NCBI GenBank assembly: GCA_016219965.1
Contig: JACRJM010000004.1
Span: forward strand, 558,001-622,000
Direction: 5' to 3'
Origin: Candidatus Schekmanbacteria bacterium
GTDB taxonomy: Bacteria > Schekmanbacteria > GWA2-38-11 > J061
Length of the DNA stretch: 64,000 bases
Positions 27,270 through 36,542 of the stretch are shown one piece after another. The notes beneath the pieces are model-generated. The model was not told where the DNA came from, did no database searches, and saw only the letters and a program-made list of their open reading frames with translations. A program made the translations under genes and the position numbers. Each line of letters starts with the position of its first letter. The stretch's first letter is position 1.

Positions 27270-27417
27270 TTTCGTCAAGTATTGTTTTAACTGTCATTTC
27301 TGTTCCGCAGCATACAAGGCTCGGTCCTGAACCCCATTTGGGGTCATTTACCTTGGTAACCCGTACTACCATACCGCATATCTTGCAGATAAGAGTTTTT
27401 CCGATCCAGTCTACCAA
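27256..27417 (-). CDS. Desulforedoxin-like small iron protein (first of a tandem pair)
   Basis: This 53-residue protein has TLICKICGMVVRVTKV ... PSLVCCGTEMTVK, again CxxC and CC as in desulforedoxin. The only start available in frame is TTG at 27417, six bases after GGAGAG; a TGA closes the frame seven codons upstream. It is similar in plan but not close in sequence to the gene it overlaps. Two different Fe(Cys)4 proteins could form a heterodimer or serve different partners. Confidence 0.7.
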   Translation of the reverse strand: MVDWIGKTLICKICGMVVRVTKVNDPKWGSGPSLVCCGTEMTVKTILDENAES

Positions 27418-27509
27418 TTCATCTCTCCGTTTGTTTCATTATACGATATACAAAAACTTTAATGCAACAGGTATTTAAATCATCTAAGGCGAATGCTTGC
27501 TGATTATGT

Positions 27510-28493
27510 TTAGAGACGTTTTTCAATATATGCTTTGTTGCGTAAAGACTCTATATAGTTTTTGAGGATTTTTTCACTTTTTTTGCTGAATATGATGTCT
27601 TTTATTTCCTCGCTTGCTACCGTGAAAGGCTTTACTGATGCCCCTTTCCGGCTTATAAGCTTGACGATATGGTACGCTTTTTCAGTTCTTATCAGCATAG
27701 TCTCGCCTGATTTAAGATTAAATGCGTCCTTGAAATCCTCAGACAACTCATTTTTCTTGAACTCCCCGAGGTGCTGGAATCTTATAAGGGAAAACTGTGT
27801 TTCATATTCCTTTTCAAAATTTTCAAGGGGAGCTCCATTTTCTGATTTTACCAGGATTTCCTTTATCTTGTTTTCAAAAACATCATTGCTCTGCACTTCC
27901 TCTTTGTCGTGAATGATGACGAGCTGATCAAGAGTAACACTTCCTTCGGTTGTGAATAAATCGATGTTTTTATCATAATAATCTTTTATTTCGCTTGAAG
28001 TAATTACTACCTTTGGTTTTATATTAGCATTGAGAAGCGACATAATGGTGAGCTGCTGTCTTATGCGTTCCTTGAAATCTTCCAAAGTTACATTTTCCTG
28101 CTTCAAGGATTGAATAAACTGATCATCATCAAGACCGTATGATTTTTTCTGGTCTTCCATAGCGAGATTAACTGTCTCATCTCCAACTGAAATTCCCATG
28201 CTTTTTGCTTCCTGCAGCTGGAGTTTTTGATCTATCAGTTCATCTAGAACTTTCTCTTCTATTTTTTTAATCTTTTCTTTTTTTGCATCTCCTTCAGGGT
28301 CATCTTTAATGGCAGCAAGGAGCGGGATACTTTCCCTCTTTAGCTCAATCAGGGTTATAGGTTCGTCATTTACCACTGCCACTACTCTGTCAATAACCTC
28401 TGCGCCGCTTGCATTGAAAGAAACGAATAGCGACAGGAATAGAAGTATGGGACAGCAGAATAGGAAAAAATGGTATTTTGGTTTTTTAATCAT
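27510..28493 (-). CDS. surA: SurA-like periplasmic chaperone / peptidyl-prolyl isomerase
   Basis: This 327-residue exported protein (signal residues 1-30) has an N-terminal SurA core opening IDRVVAVVNDEPITLIELKRE. The helical chaperone bundle (to about residue 170) and one diverged parvulin-type domain (about 175-290) follow, then a C-terminal helix. It assists outer-membrane protein folding. E. coli SurA has two parvulin domains, so this is a shorter form. Its ATG overlaps the alaS stop by 4 bases. Confidence 0.85.
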   Translation of the reverse strand: MIKKPKYHFFLFCCPILLFLSLFVSFNASGAEVIDRVVAVVNDEPITLIELKRESIPLLAAIKDDPEGDAKKEKIKKIEEKVLDELIDQKLQLQEAKSMGISVGDETVNLAMEDQKKSYGLDDDQFIQSLKQENVTLEDFKERIRQQLTIMSLLNANIKPKVVITSSEIKDYYDKNIDLFTTEGSVTLDQLVIIHDKEEVQSNDVFENKIKEILVKSENGAPLENFEKEYETQFSLIRFQHLGEFKKNELSEDFKDAFNLKSGETMLIRTEKAYHIVKLISRKGASVKPFTVASEEIKDIIFSKKSEKILKNYIESLRNKAYIEKRL

Positions 28494-31138
28494 TTTTTAT
28501 TTTCAATGATTTCGTATATTTTATTTAGCGCAGCGTCAAGTGCTGCGGCATTTTTACCTCCAGCCTGTGCAAAATCTGCTCTTCCCCCTCCGCTTCCGTC
28601 AATTATTGGAGCGATTGTTTTTACCATATCTGATGCGCTGAATCTGTTTGTAAGGTCCTTTGATACAGCTCCAATGATCGAGACCTTTCCATCAAAATCA
28701 GCACCGCTTACAACTATACCTGAGGCAATCTTCCTTAAAGCTTCTTCAGTTAATGTGCGCTGCTCCTGTATTGATGAGCAGGGGATTTTCCCTGTAATTA
28801 CCTGTATGCCGTTTATCTCTCTTTTCATATCTGCAAAACCTGCAACACTCTGTTTTGACCCTGATGCCCTCAGGAATTCGATTTCTTTTTCAAGTTTCTT
28901 TTGCGTCTCAAGAAGCTTGCTTATTTTTTCTAAGACATTCTCCCTTCCTGTTTTAAGAAGGCCCGCGATATTATCTATTTTCTTTTCCAGGCCTTTAACC
29001 AGAGCATATGCTTCTTTCCCTGTACAGCCCTCAATCCTGCGTACTCCGCTTGCTACCGCTTTTTCAGAGATTATCTTAAAGAATCCAATATCCCCTGTAG
29101 CGTTTATGTGGGTGCCTCCGCATAGTTCGCGGCTGAAAGTGTTGACCTTTACCACACGCACTGTGTCAGAATATTTCTCATCAAAGAGCGCTGTCGCCCC
29201 TTCTTTTATAGCATCTTCTATCTTCATTATGTCTGTTTTGACAGGAAGGTTTTCTCTTATTACCTTGTTAACAAGCTCTTCAATCTGCTCAAGCTCATCA
29301 TCCTCAAGTCTTGAGAAATGCGTAAAGTCGAATCTGAACCTGTCCGGCGCTACAAGGGAACCTGCCTGATTTACATGTGAGCCGATTATCTGTTTCAGCG
29401 CCGAATGGAGTATGTGTGTAGAAGTGTGATTGAGTCTGATGCTCCCGCGTCTTTCTTCATCTATATTGCATGTTACCTTCATCCCTTCGGTGAGTGAACC
29501 TTCTGTTACAGTACCCTGATGTATTATTATTCCTCCGAATGGTTTTATTGCACTCGTTACAGTAAAGAGAGTTCCGTTTGAAAAGATTGTCCCGGTGTCG
29601 CCAACCTGACCACCTGATTCGCCGTAAAAAGTGGTGGCATCCAGAATAATGTCAGCCTTCTCGCCTTTATTGACTGATTTTACAGTTTTGCCATCCTTTA
29701 TTATTTTAACCACTGATGCGTCAGCTATATTTTTTTCATATCCGAGGAAAAGTGTCTCTTTTACTCCCTCAAGGAGTTTGCGTACTGCTTCCTGAGAGGA
29801 TTCCCCCATTTTGGCGTCACGTGATTTCCGCGCCATTGACTTTTGTGCTTCCATGTGATGGGCAAAATCCTCATAATCAATGTCAATCTGGAAATCTTTC
29901 AGTATCTCTGCTGTGAGATCAATTGGGAATCCGTAAGTATCATAAAGTTTGAAAGCCATTTCTCCGGGGAATCTGTTTATATCTCTGCTTTTCCCTCTAA
30001 GCTCCTCTATTAATGAATGAAGCATTTCCAAACCCTGTGTCAGAGTTGCAGCAAATTTCTTTTCCTCGTTCTGTACGATACCTGTGATTGAACTTTTTGC
30101 CCCGAGCAGTTCTGAATAGGGTTCTGACATGAAATCAATTACGCCGAGGCAGAGTTCGCTGAAAAACTGCCTTTCGATACCGAGCATCTTCCCGTGACGA
30201 AGTGCTCTCCGAAGTATCCTCCTCAGGACATATCCGCGCCCTTCATTGGACGGGAGCACTCCATCTGATATAAGAAAGGTCGCTGCCCTTGCATGATCAA
30301 TGATGACCCTGATTGAAACATCATTTACCGGGTCAACAGCATATTTGCACCCTGCGATACTGCATACTGTTTCTATAAGTGGTTTAAATAGGTCGGTGTC
30401 GAAGTTAGAGCCCACTCCCTGAAGTATAGCTGTAGCTCTTTCAAGCCCCATTCCTGTGTCGATGCTTGGTTTGGGAAGAGGTGTGAGTATGCCTTCCTGA
30501 CTTCGGTTAAATTGCATGAAAACAAGGTTCCAGAGTTCAAGGTATCTGTCGCAGTCACAGCCCAATGCGCACTCAGGTTTTCCGCATCCTGTTCCCGGAC
30601 CCTGGTCTATTATTATTTCCGAGCATGGACCGCATGGCCCTGTGTCCCCCATCTGCCAGAAGTTGTCTTTTTCTCCCATTCCGACAATCCTGCTCTCCGG
30701 GACTCCCATCTTCGTCGCCCAGAGTTTATGCGCTTCATCGTCATCTTTATAGACTGTAACCCAGAGCCTGTCTTTGGGGAGTTTTAAAACATCAGTCAGC
30801 AGTTCCCAGCCGAACTCTATCGCTTGTTCTTTGAAGTAATCTCCGAATGAGAAATTTCCGAGCATTTCAAAGAACGTATGGTGGCGGTTTGTTTTGCCTA
30901 CGACTTCAAGGTCATTGTGCTTTCCCCCTGCGCGGACGCATTTCTGCACTGTCGTTGCCCGCTTGTAATCCCTTACTTCTTCGCCGAGAAATATGCTCTT
31001 GAACTGTACCATTCCGGCATTGGTAAAAAGCAGGGTAGGGTCTTTCTGGGGAACGAGAGAGGATGAAGAGAGCACTTTGTGTCCACGTTCCTCGAAATAT
31101 GTCAGAAAACTTTGCCTTACATCTTTGCCTGTCAACAT
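28490..31138 (-). CDS. alaS: Alanyl-tRNA synthetase
   Basis: This 882-residue enzyme charges tRNA-Ala. Its class II catalytic core starts with RQSFLTYFEERGHKVLSSSSLVPQKDPTLLFTNAGM. The editing domain zinc motifs HTSTHILHSAL and CGGTHINATGDIG are present, and the C-terminal oligomerisation/Gly-rich DHHA1 domain (GSGGGRADFAQAGG) is complete. Length equals the family norm. It overlaps surA at its 3' end. Confidence 0.98.
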   Translation of the reverse strand: MLTGKDVRQSFLTYFEERGHKVLSSSSLVPQKDPTLLFTNAGMVQFKSIFLGEEVRDYKRATTVQKCVRAGGKHNDLEVVGKTNRHHTFFEMLGNFSFGDYFKEQAIEFGWELLTDVLKLPKDRLWVTVYKDDDEAHKLWATKMGVPESRIVGMGEKDNFWQMGDTGPCGPCSEIIIDQGPGTGCGKPECALGCDCDRYLELWNLVFMQFNRSQEGILTPLPKPSIDTGMGLERATAILQGVGSNFDTDLFKPLIETVCSIAGCKYAVDPVNDVSIRVIIDHARAATFLISDGVLPSNEGRGYVLRRILRRALRHGKMLGIERQFFSELCLGVIDFMSEPYSELLGAKSSITGIVQNEEKKFAATLTQGLEMLHSLIEELRGKSRDINRFPGEMAFKLYDTYGFPIDLTAEILKDFQIDIDYEDFAHHMEAQKSMARKSRDAKMGESSQEAVRKLLEGVKETLFLGYEKNIADASVVKIIKDGKTVKSVNKGEKADIILDATTFYGESGGQVGDTGTIFSNGTLFTVTSAIKPFGGIIIHQGTVTEGSLTEGMKVTCNIDEERRGSIRLNHTSTHILHSALKQIIGSHVNQAGSLVAPDRFRFDFTHFSRLEDDELEQIEELVNKVIRENLPVKTDIMKIEDAIKEGATALFDEKYSDTVRVVKVNTFSRELCGGTHINATGDIGFFKIISEKAVASGVRRIEGCTGKEAYALVKGLEKKIDNIAGLLKTGRENVLEKISKLLETQKKLEKEIEFLRASGSKQSVAGFADMKREINGIQVITGKIPCSSIQEQRTLTEEALRKIASGIVVSGADFDGKVSIIGAVSKDLTNRFSASDMVKTIAPIIDGSGGGRADFAQAGGKNAAALDAALNKIYEIIENKK

Positions 31139-31306
31139 TCTATATCCTTAAATTCAGTCCCTATCTTTATATTCATTTGAACGGAGAATGCTGTAATGGA
31201 AAAACACCCCCGAGTCAAGGGGAAACCTTGCTCTTGAATAAAGCCTTTCTTTCATATAACTATTAGAAAAATCAAAAAATGGTATTTGTTTGGATGATGA
31301 ATAAAA

Positions 31307-32734
31307 ATGCATGATTATGACAATGAAAAAGGAAGGCATCACTGTGGAATTGCGGGTGATGCGCGGACGGGAACGTTTTCGGGGAAGGTGAGTGATTTTC
31401 TCCGCTTGATGCTTTCCGAGGACGTGACTTACGTAAACAGGAAATCCTGTCAGTCGTTAAACACTCCGATCATGAGTCTTTGCCCCATGTATGCGGCATA
31501 TACGCTTCTTTACAGGATAAAGGGAAGCATCTGTCTTGTCCATGGTCCGATAGGATGCTCTATGAACAGGAACATAGTTTCATTCCTTGGTGGAGAGATC
31601 CAATATCTCGCCCCTGAAATCTCAGATCCTTCTGAGCACAAGGCGTACACTACAAACATAAACGAGCAGGACATTATATTCGGGGGAGAAGAGAAGCTCT
31701 TCGATGCCATAGTTGAAATCACGAATCGGATTTCCCCGAGGGTGATATGGGTTTTCAGGACCTGCCCCACTTCAATAACCGGAGATGATGTCGCTTCAGT
31801 GGCAGCGCGGGCTGAAAAGAAAACCGGATGCACTGTTAAAGGGATTAACTGTGAAGGGCTTAAAAGCGCAGACTGGCGAAAGGGATATAGTCTTGCCTAT
31901 GAGAAACTTATAGAGATGCTTAGAGTGCCTGAAGTAAAAAACGACGCAGTTAACATCATAAACATGGCATCAGTAACCCGCGCTGACATGAACGAGTTCA
32001 ACAGAGTTTTTTCGCGGATGGATATAGTTCCTTCCTATATGCCATATTATTCTTCGATTGATGAGATCGAGAAAGCGGCAGAATCATCTTTTAATGCGGT
32101 GATTTGTGGGTCAGGTGGGAATTTCTTTGCCGGGATGATGAAAGAAAAATTTAAAATGGATTATGTCTCAGGCCTCCAGCCATTGGGAATAGGTGAAAGC
32201 AGGAAATGGTTTGGTTCGATAGCAGAGATGGCGGGGAAGGGGGAGAAAGTTGTAAACGATGAAGCAGATTCAGCAAATAGAGAGATTGAAAAATACAAAG
32301 AGCTCTTAAATGGAAAACGAGCTTTCATCGCAGGAGGTTCAGAAAGAGCACTTGCAGTTCTTAATTTGTGTATTGAAACAGGTATGAAACCAATAGGTAT
32401 TTCATTATATCACTTTGATAAAAATACCGCTTTCAGGTTAAAGGAAATTACTGATGGGTACGGCGAAGATTTTCAGATCTTTGCGGGACAGAATCTACAC
32501 GAACAGGAAAAGTTTTTAAAGGAAACAAAAGTCGATCTGTTTCTTGGCAACAGGATGGTGAATAACAGGATAATGGCTTTGAACATCCCCTCTATGCCTC
32601 TTAATAATTATGGCTCAACAGGTCCGCACCTCGGTTTTAAAGGAGCTCTATCATTTGCGAGCCAGATGGCAAAGGCGGTAATGTCTCCAAGGGCCCTGAT
32701 TCTTGATAAGCTTGCAGAGTATTTAAATGAATGA
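31307..32734 (+). CDS. Orphan nitrogenase component 1-like protein
   Basis: This 475-residue cytoplasmic protein of the NifD/NifE/BchN/CfbD superfamily keeps the three N-terminal cluster ligands: Cys59 (SLCPMYAAY), Cys84 in VHGPIGC and Cys153 in RTCPTSITGDDV. Their spacing is close to NifD Cys62/88/154. An Fe-S cluster of P-cluster or [4Fe-4S] type is therefore likely. The C-terminal part lacks the NifD FeMo-cofactor Cys and His; the equivalent segment reads NNYGSTGPHLGFKG. No NifH-like reductase, no second subunit and no nif genes are nearby. It could be a homodimeric reductase similar in plan to CfbD, or a scaffold like NifE. The substrate is unknown. Confidence 0.85.
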   Translation: MHDYDNEKGRHHCGIAGDARTGTFSGKVSDFLRLMLSEDVTYVNRKSCQSLNTPIMSLCPMYAAYTLLYRIKGSICLVHGPIGCSMNRNIVSFLGGEIQYLAPEISDPSEHKAYTTNINEQDIIFGGEEKLFDAIVEITNRISPRVIWVFRTCPTSITGDDVASVAARAEKKTGCTVKGINCEGLKSADWRKGYSLAYEKLIEMLRVPEVKNDAVNIINMASVTRADMNEFNRVFSRMDIVPSYMPYYSSIDEIEKAAESSFNAVICGSGGNFFAGMMKEKFKMDYVSGLQPLGIGESRKWFGSIAEMAGKGEKVVNDEADSANREIEKYKELLNGKRAFIAGGSERALAVLNLCIETGMKPIGISLYHFDKNTAFRLKEITDGYGEDFQIFAGQNLHEQEKFLKETKVDLFLGNRMVNNRIMALNIPSMPLNNYGSTGPHLGFKGALSFASQMAKAVMSPRALILDKLAEYLNE

Positions 32735-32780
32735 ACAATCCCGAAGCAAGCTGTAAGGTATCCAAACACTAATACACCGT

Positions 32781-32852
32781 TGTCATTCCGCACTTGATGC
32801 GGAATCCAGTTTTTGTCATTATTTCTGGATCCCCGCTTTCGCGGGGATGACA
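32781..32852. repeat. Dispersed intergenic inverted-repeat element
   Basis: The outer ends TGTCAT and ATGACA enclose two hairpins: CCGCA/TGCGG, and CCCCGC-TTTC-GCGGGG. Inner arms GAATCCAG and CTGGATCC also pair. This is the widespread mobile intergenic palindrome that yields conceptual peptides such as SSPRKRGSR. It may terminate transcription between convergent genes. Confidence 0.85.
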
Positions 32853-32905
32853 TAAAAAAATAAGGATGACACAAAAAAAGAAACAGGAATGATTAAAAAT
32901 TGCCT

Positions 32906-34330
32906 CTAAACATTAGGAAGTGAGATGTTGTATGGAATGGAGAAGATAACTTTTAGACCGCCAGGTTCAGCCCTTTTTGCCCATATCTTACCGCCGTGGA
33001 TTTCCACTATCTGTTTTGCTATGGCAAGACCTAATCCGCTTCCTCCTGTCTCGCGGTTTCTTGATTTGTCTGTGCGGTAGAATCTTTCAAATATCTCGCC
33101 CATCTCGTTATCTGAAACTCCGGTACCATTGTCAGCAATACTTATTTCTACACTGTCTTCTTTTTTCAACACAGTTATATCAATGACTCCATAGGAGTTT
33201 ACGAACTTCATGGAATTGTCAATGATATTGCTAATAGCCCTTCCGATTCTTCTTCCATCAATTAAAACCAGGGGAATATTCTCATCGCATTGCAGATTAA
33301 TCTTTAATCCATTCGTTAATGCCGTGGGCATTGCTTTTGCAACAACTTCACGTACAAGGTCATCTATCTTTACCTGCCACAGATCAAGCTTGGTTTTTCC
33401 TAATTCAAGCTTTGAAAGTTCAAGCAGGTCTCCTATGAGAAGATTAAGTTCATCTACTTCATCATTTATTAGTTTCAGATAATTCTTGCGGTCATCCTCA
33501 TCGGTGGCATCTGCCATAAGCATTTCAGATGCGGTTTTGATCCTTGCAAGTGGTGAACGAAGTTCATGAGAAATATCTGCTGTGAGCTCCATCCTTGCTT
33601 TCGCCATATTTGAAATCCTTATTGACATCTCGTTGAAATTTCTTCCAAGTTCACCAAGTTCATCCATGCTTTTTATATCAACCTGGTAGCCAAGCGCTCC
33701 CTCAGCCATTTTTTTAGTTCCCTCCCTTAACTTTGTTACCGGAGTTGTCAGAAGCTTTGACATAAAGTAAGCAAGGATACATATTGTGATAGTTTCTACA
33801 AGAATTCCAAAAAGAAGATTGCCGCGAAGTCTTTGGGGGTTGGTTTTGGGATACGATACCTGAAGTATTGCCACCGGCTGCCTGCCTATTGATATAGGGA
33901 CAGATATATCTACGGTGCTTCTGAACCAGCCACTATGACCTCCTTCAATCATTATTCCTTTAGAAATGATAGATGAGATTTTTTCGACGCTGAGATATTG
34001 CGAAATAATTTTATTGTCAGGCATTTCATTTATAACTGTCTGTCCATCCATGTCTATTATGCGTGCGGGCTTGCCGCAATCATAAATAAGTTTCTTAAGT
34101 ACAATATTATTTTGTAGTGCATTATGGTAAGTTTCACCGGATATAGATATGATTTCCGCTGCTTTCGCCGCAAGGATAATAGCATCATTTTGAAGTGATG
34201 TACGGATTTCTCTGGATATGGATTCGGGAGTTTCTGCAAAGCGATATATAAGAAGTATTACGCCGCTGGAAAGTACTATGTACATTAAGAATGCAATCAG
34301 CACTTTCCAGAAGATGCTGACTCTGATCAT
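32906..34330 (-). CDS. Sensor histidine kinase (CpxA/BaeS-like)
   Basis: This 474-residue inner-membrane kinase has helices near residues 7-28 and 170-190 flanking a periplasmic sensor of about 140 residues. HAMP (about 190-245), HisKA with ADISHELRSPLAR and HATPase with DNGTGVSDN and GGSGLGLAIAKQIVEIHGG follow. It overlaps the response-regulator gene by 4 bases and must phosphorylate it. The signal is unknown; the nearest upstream gene on the strand is a secreted Met/His-rich CbiX-like protein, which suggests a metal or envelope cue (inference). Confidence 0.95.
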   Translation of the reverse strand: MIRVSIFWKVLIAFLMYIVLSSGVILLIYRFAETPESISREIRTSLQNDAIILAAKAAEIISISGETYHNALQNNIVLKKLIYDCGKPARIIDMDGQTVINEMPDNKIISQYLSVEKISSIISKGIMIEGGHSGWFRSTVDISVPISIGRQPVAILQVSYPKTNPQRLRGNLLFGILVETITICILAYFMSKLLTTPVTKLREGTKKMAEGALGYQVDIKSMDELGELGRNFNEMSIRISNMAKARMELTADISHELRSPLARIKTASEMLMADATDEDDRKNYLKLINDEVDELNLLIGDLLELSKLELGKTKLDLWQVKIDDLVREVVAKAMPTALTNGLKINLQCDENIPLVLIDGRRIGRAISNIIDNSMKFVNSYGVIDITVLKKEDSVEISIADNGTGVSDNEMGEIFERFYRTDKSRNRETGGSGLGLAIAKQIVEIHGGKIWAKRAEPGGLKVIFSIPYNISLPNV

Positions 34331-35031
34331 TCCTCCGGCTCCGAGAATTTGTAACCTACTCCCCAGACAGTAATAATGTAAACCGGTTCTTTGGCAGTGT
34401 CGTTTATCTTTTGTCTTAGATGACTTATGTGTATGTCAACGGAGCGGTCAAATGGAGTGAGTTCTCTGCCGCGGATCTCATCGAGAAGCTGGTCTCGTGT
34501 AAAAACGCGTCCCGGGTTTGAGGCAAGTAAAGTTAAAAGTGCAAACTCAGTCGCCGTAAGTTCAATCTTTTCTTCATCAACTATCACCTCATGTTTTTTG
34601 AGATTAATTGAAAAAGTTTTAAACTTTAAAATATCATTTCTGCTCTTTTCTTTCTGAATTGTCTTGCCTGATCTCCTGAGCAGCGCCCTTACGCGTGCAG
34701 AAAGCTCCCTTAGGCTGAAAGGTTTGCTTATATAATCATCTGCTCCTACTTCAAGACCTACAACTACGTCAGTTTCTTCCCCCCGGGCAGATAGGATCAG
34801 TATAGGGACGTTTGATTTCTTTCTTATTTCTCTGCAGACTTCAAGGCCATCGATCTTCGGTAGCATAAGATCGAGGATGATGAGGTCAGGGTTATCTTTC
34901 TGAGAAAGGTCAAGACCTGTCTCACCGTCAAAAGCCCCTGAGATAATATAACCATCTCTTTCAAGATAATTCTTTACCATGGAGAAAAGTTTTTTATCAT
35001 CATCGATTATCAGGACTTTTTTATCTGTCAT
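34327..35031 (-). CDS. OmpR-family response regulator
   Basis: This 234-residue protein has a receiver domain (VLIIDDDKK; phospho-Asp in LIILDLMLPKIDG; Thr/Ser and Lys in ILSARG and ISKPFSLREL). A winged-helix DNA-binding domain ending with VDIHISHLRQKI and the loop VWGVGYKF follows. The ATG at 35031 is preferred over 35052 because GGGGAGAG lies before it and the receiver starts directly after. It partners the overlapping kinase. Confidence 0.96.
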   Translation of the reverse strand: MTDKKVLIIDDDKKLFSMVKNYLERDGYIISGAFDGETGLDLSQKDNPDLIILDLMLPKIDGLEVCREIRKKSNVPILILSARGEETDVVVGLEVGADDYISKPFSLRELSARVRALLRRSGKTIQKEKSRNDILKFKTFSINLKKHEVIVDEEKIELTATEFALLTLLASNPGRVFTRDQLLDEIRGRELTPFDRSVDIHISHLRQKINDTAKEPVYIITVWGVGYKFSEPEE

Positions 35032-35150
35032 AGTAGATATCTCTCCCCTCATGGTTTTTCATACTACAGCAAGTAGAATCTTCACATATCATATATGAAG
35101 CATATTTTAAATCAAAGAACTGCGAATGGAAACTGAAATATTTATAATAA

Positions 35151-35186
35151 AAAGGCGGGGAGAGATTGATGTCTTTCCCCGCCTTT
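35151..35186 (-). terminator. Rho-independent terminator of the CbiX-like gene
   Basis: On the minus strand AAAGGCGGGG and CCCCGCCTTT form a 10 bp stem followed by TTTTTATTATAAA. It separates the CbiX-like gene from the two-component genes, so those have their own promoter. Confidence 0.88.
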
Positions 35187-35211
35187 AAAGCAGATTGACT
35201 TTCTAAGCTGT

Positions 35212-36360
35212 TTAATTCTTCTTTATTTCATCCTGTATTACTTCATGAACCCATCTTGTGAAATTCTCATGTGTTGACATTCCTTCAAGATAGGACTTGT
35301 ATTCAAGTCCGGCAAGGTCAGATTTTATTTTGTGCTGAATCCCGCGGGATGACATAAGAAGTGCAATGATCAGCGGCTGAAGTTTCTTGCTGTTTGTTTC
35401 TTCTATCATCTTTCTGAGCTTTTGCACGTTTCCAGCCCTTATTTCCTTTGGGGCGTCATCCTGGAGATTAATGCATTTGACATCATTGTAGTTGCCGTCT
35501 TTTTTAACTTCTTTAGCAATTCTGCCCATTACTTCGAGTACTTTTGCATTGTCAGCAGGATCTTCAGGGCCATGACCGACGATATAGACAACTTCATTTT
35601 TGGGATCTGTGCTTATCTTCTTTGCAAAGTCAATCATGATTTCAGAGACAAGGGGGTTGTCGTTCATTTCCGATGCAATTACTATCTTTGCTTCGGTCTT
35701 TATCTGCGGGACAGTTGCATAGGAGGCTTTGTTGCTTTTTCCGAATATATATGCCCACTGCCTGTCAAGTGATGTATTCTCATTAAGAGCTGTGGGAACT
35801 ACTATTATCTTCTTTGCGCCTGCTGCAACAAGGTCGTTAACGCTTGCCTGCATGTGAGTTGAGTTGTGCATGCACATTCCAAAACCGATTACAGTCGGAA
35901 ATGCGCTGGCAATCGGCTTTACTGCATTAATAAGTGTTTCGTCCCATACTTTACCTCCACCGTGCGCTACTACGAGGACTCCTATATCTCCCTTAAGGCT
36001 CTTGTCGCTGATATATGCCTCATAATCTTTGGGCATCATTGCCATGCCTGCGCGTATTTCTGCATCTGTCTTACCTTTTAATTGCGGGATTGCCTGTCTC
36101 ATCTCTTCAACCATTTTGTCATCCATTATCATGTCGCCTTCGCCGTGCGACATACCTGCCATTCCGGGCATGCCTTCCATAGTTTTAGTCTGCTGGGCAC
36201 CGGACATGTCCATATCCTTCATCTCCATTGCTCCGGTTCCGCCTGCGGGTTTGCCTTCTTCAGAATAAACCAACGGAATGCAAAAAAGGAACGATGCTAA
36301 TAACATTGTGAAGCATGATAGAAAACAGAACCGTACTTTAAGTCTTAATGCCGTCTTCAT
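35212..36360 (-). CDS. Secreted CbiX/sirohydrochlorin-chelatase-like protein with Met-rich segment
   Basis: This 382-residue protein has a signal peptide (about residues 1-33, ending LVYS). A Met/Asp/His-rich stretch follows (about 40-90, including MEMKDMDMSG and MPGMAGMSHGEGDM). A CbiX-like chelatase domain covers roughly residues 125-370 with VLVVAHGGG and VYIVGHG. Normal CbiX/SirB/CbiK proteins insert Co, Fe or Ni into sirohydrochlorin in the cytoplasm or, for some CbiK, in the periplasm. The exported form with a Met-rich arm resembling copper-binding MxxM motifs suggests periplasmic metal binding or sensing. It has its own terminator and lies upstream of a two-component system. Confidence 0.82.
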   Translation of the reverse strand: MKTALRLKVRFCFLSCFTMLLASFLFCIPLVYSEEGKPAGGTGAMEMKDMDMSGAQQTKTMEGMPGMAGMSHGEGDMIMDDKMVEEMRQAIPQLKGKTDAEIRAGMAMMPKDYEAYISDKSLKGDIGVLVVAHGGGKVWDETLINAVKPIASAFPTVIGFGMCMHNSTHMQASVNDLVAAGAKKIIVVPTALNENTSLDRQWAYIFGKSNKASYATVPQIKTEAKIVIASEMNDNPLVSEIMIDFAKKISTDPKNEVVYIVGHGPEDPADNAKVLEVMGRIAKEVKKDGNYNDVKCINLQDDAPKEIRAGNVQKLRKMIEETNSKKLQPLIIALLMSSRGIQHKIKSDLAGLEYKSYLEGMSTHENFTRWVHEVIQDEIKKN

Positions 36361-36542
36361 ACTGATTAATCTCCTTAGTTTAAATTTTATTCTTTAATGT
36401 ATGAATGTTATACTATTATTTCTATATGAGCTATGAAGATTTTGTAAAATAATATAGAATCTTTGTAAAAATTGTGCAGCTCTTACTTAGAGATTCTATG
36501 TTTTTATAACCTATATTTTTCTTTGATCTAATAAGTATATAA

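Noticed and set aside
32608-32874. 88-codon open frame on the minus strand after the nitrogenase-like gene
   Set aside because: It runs through the intergenic palindrome and gives the SSPRKRGSR-type translation typical of that repeat, then reads antisense into the real gene.
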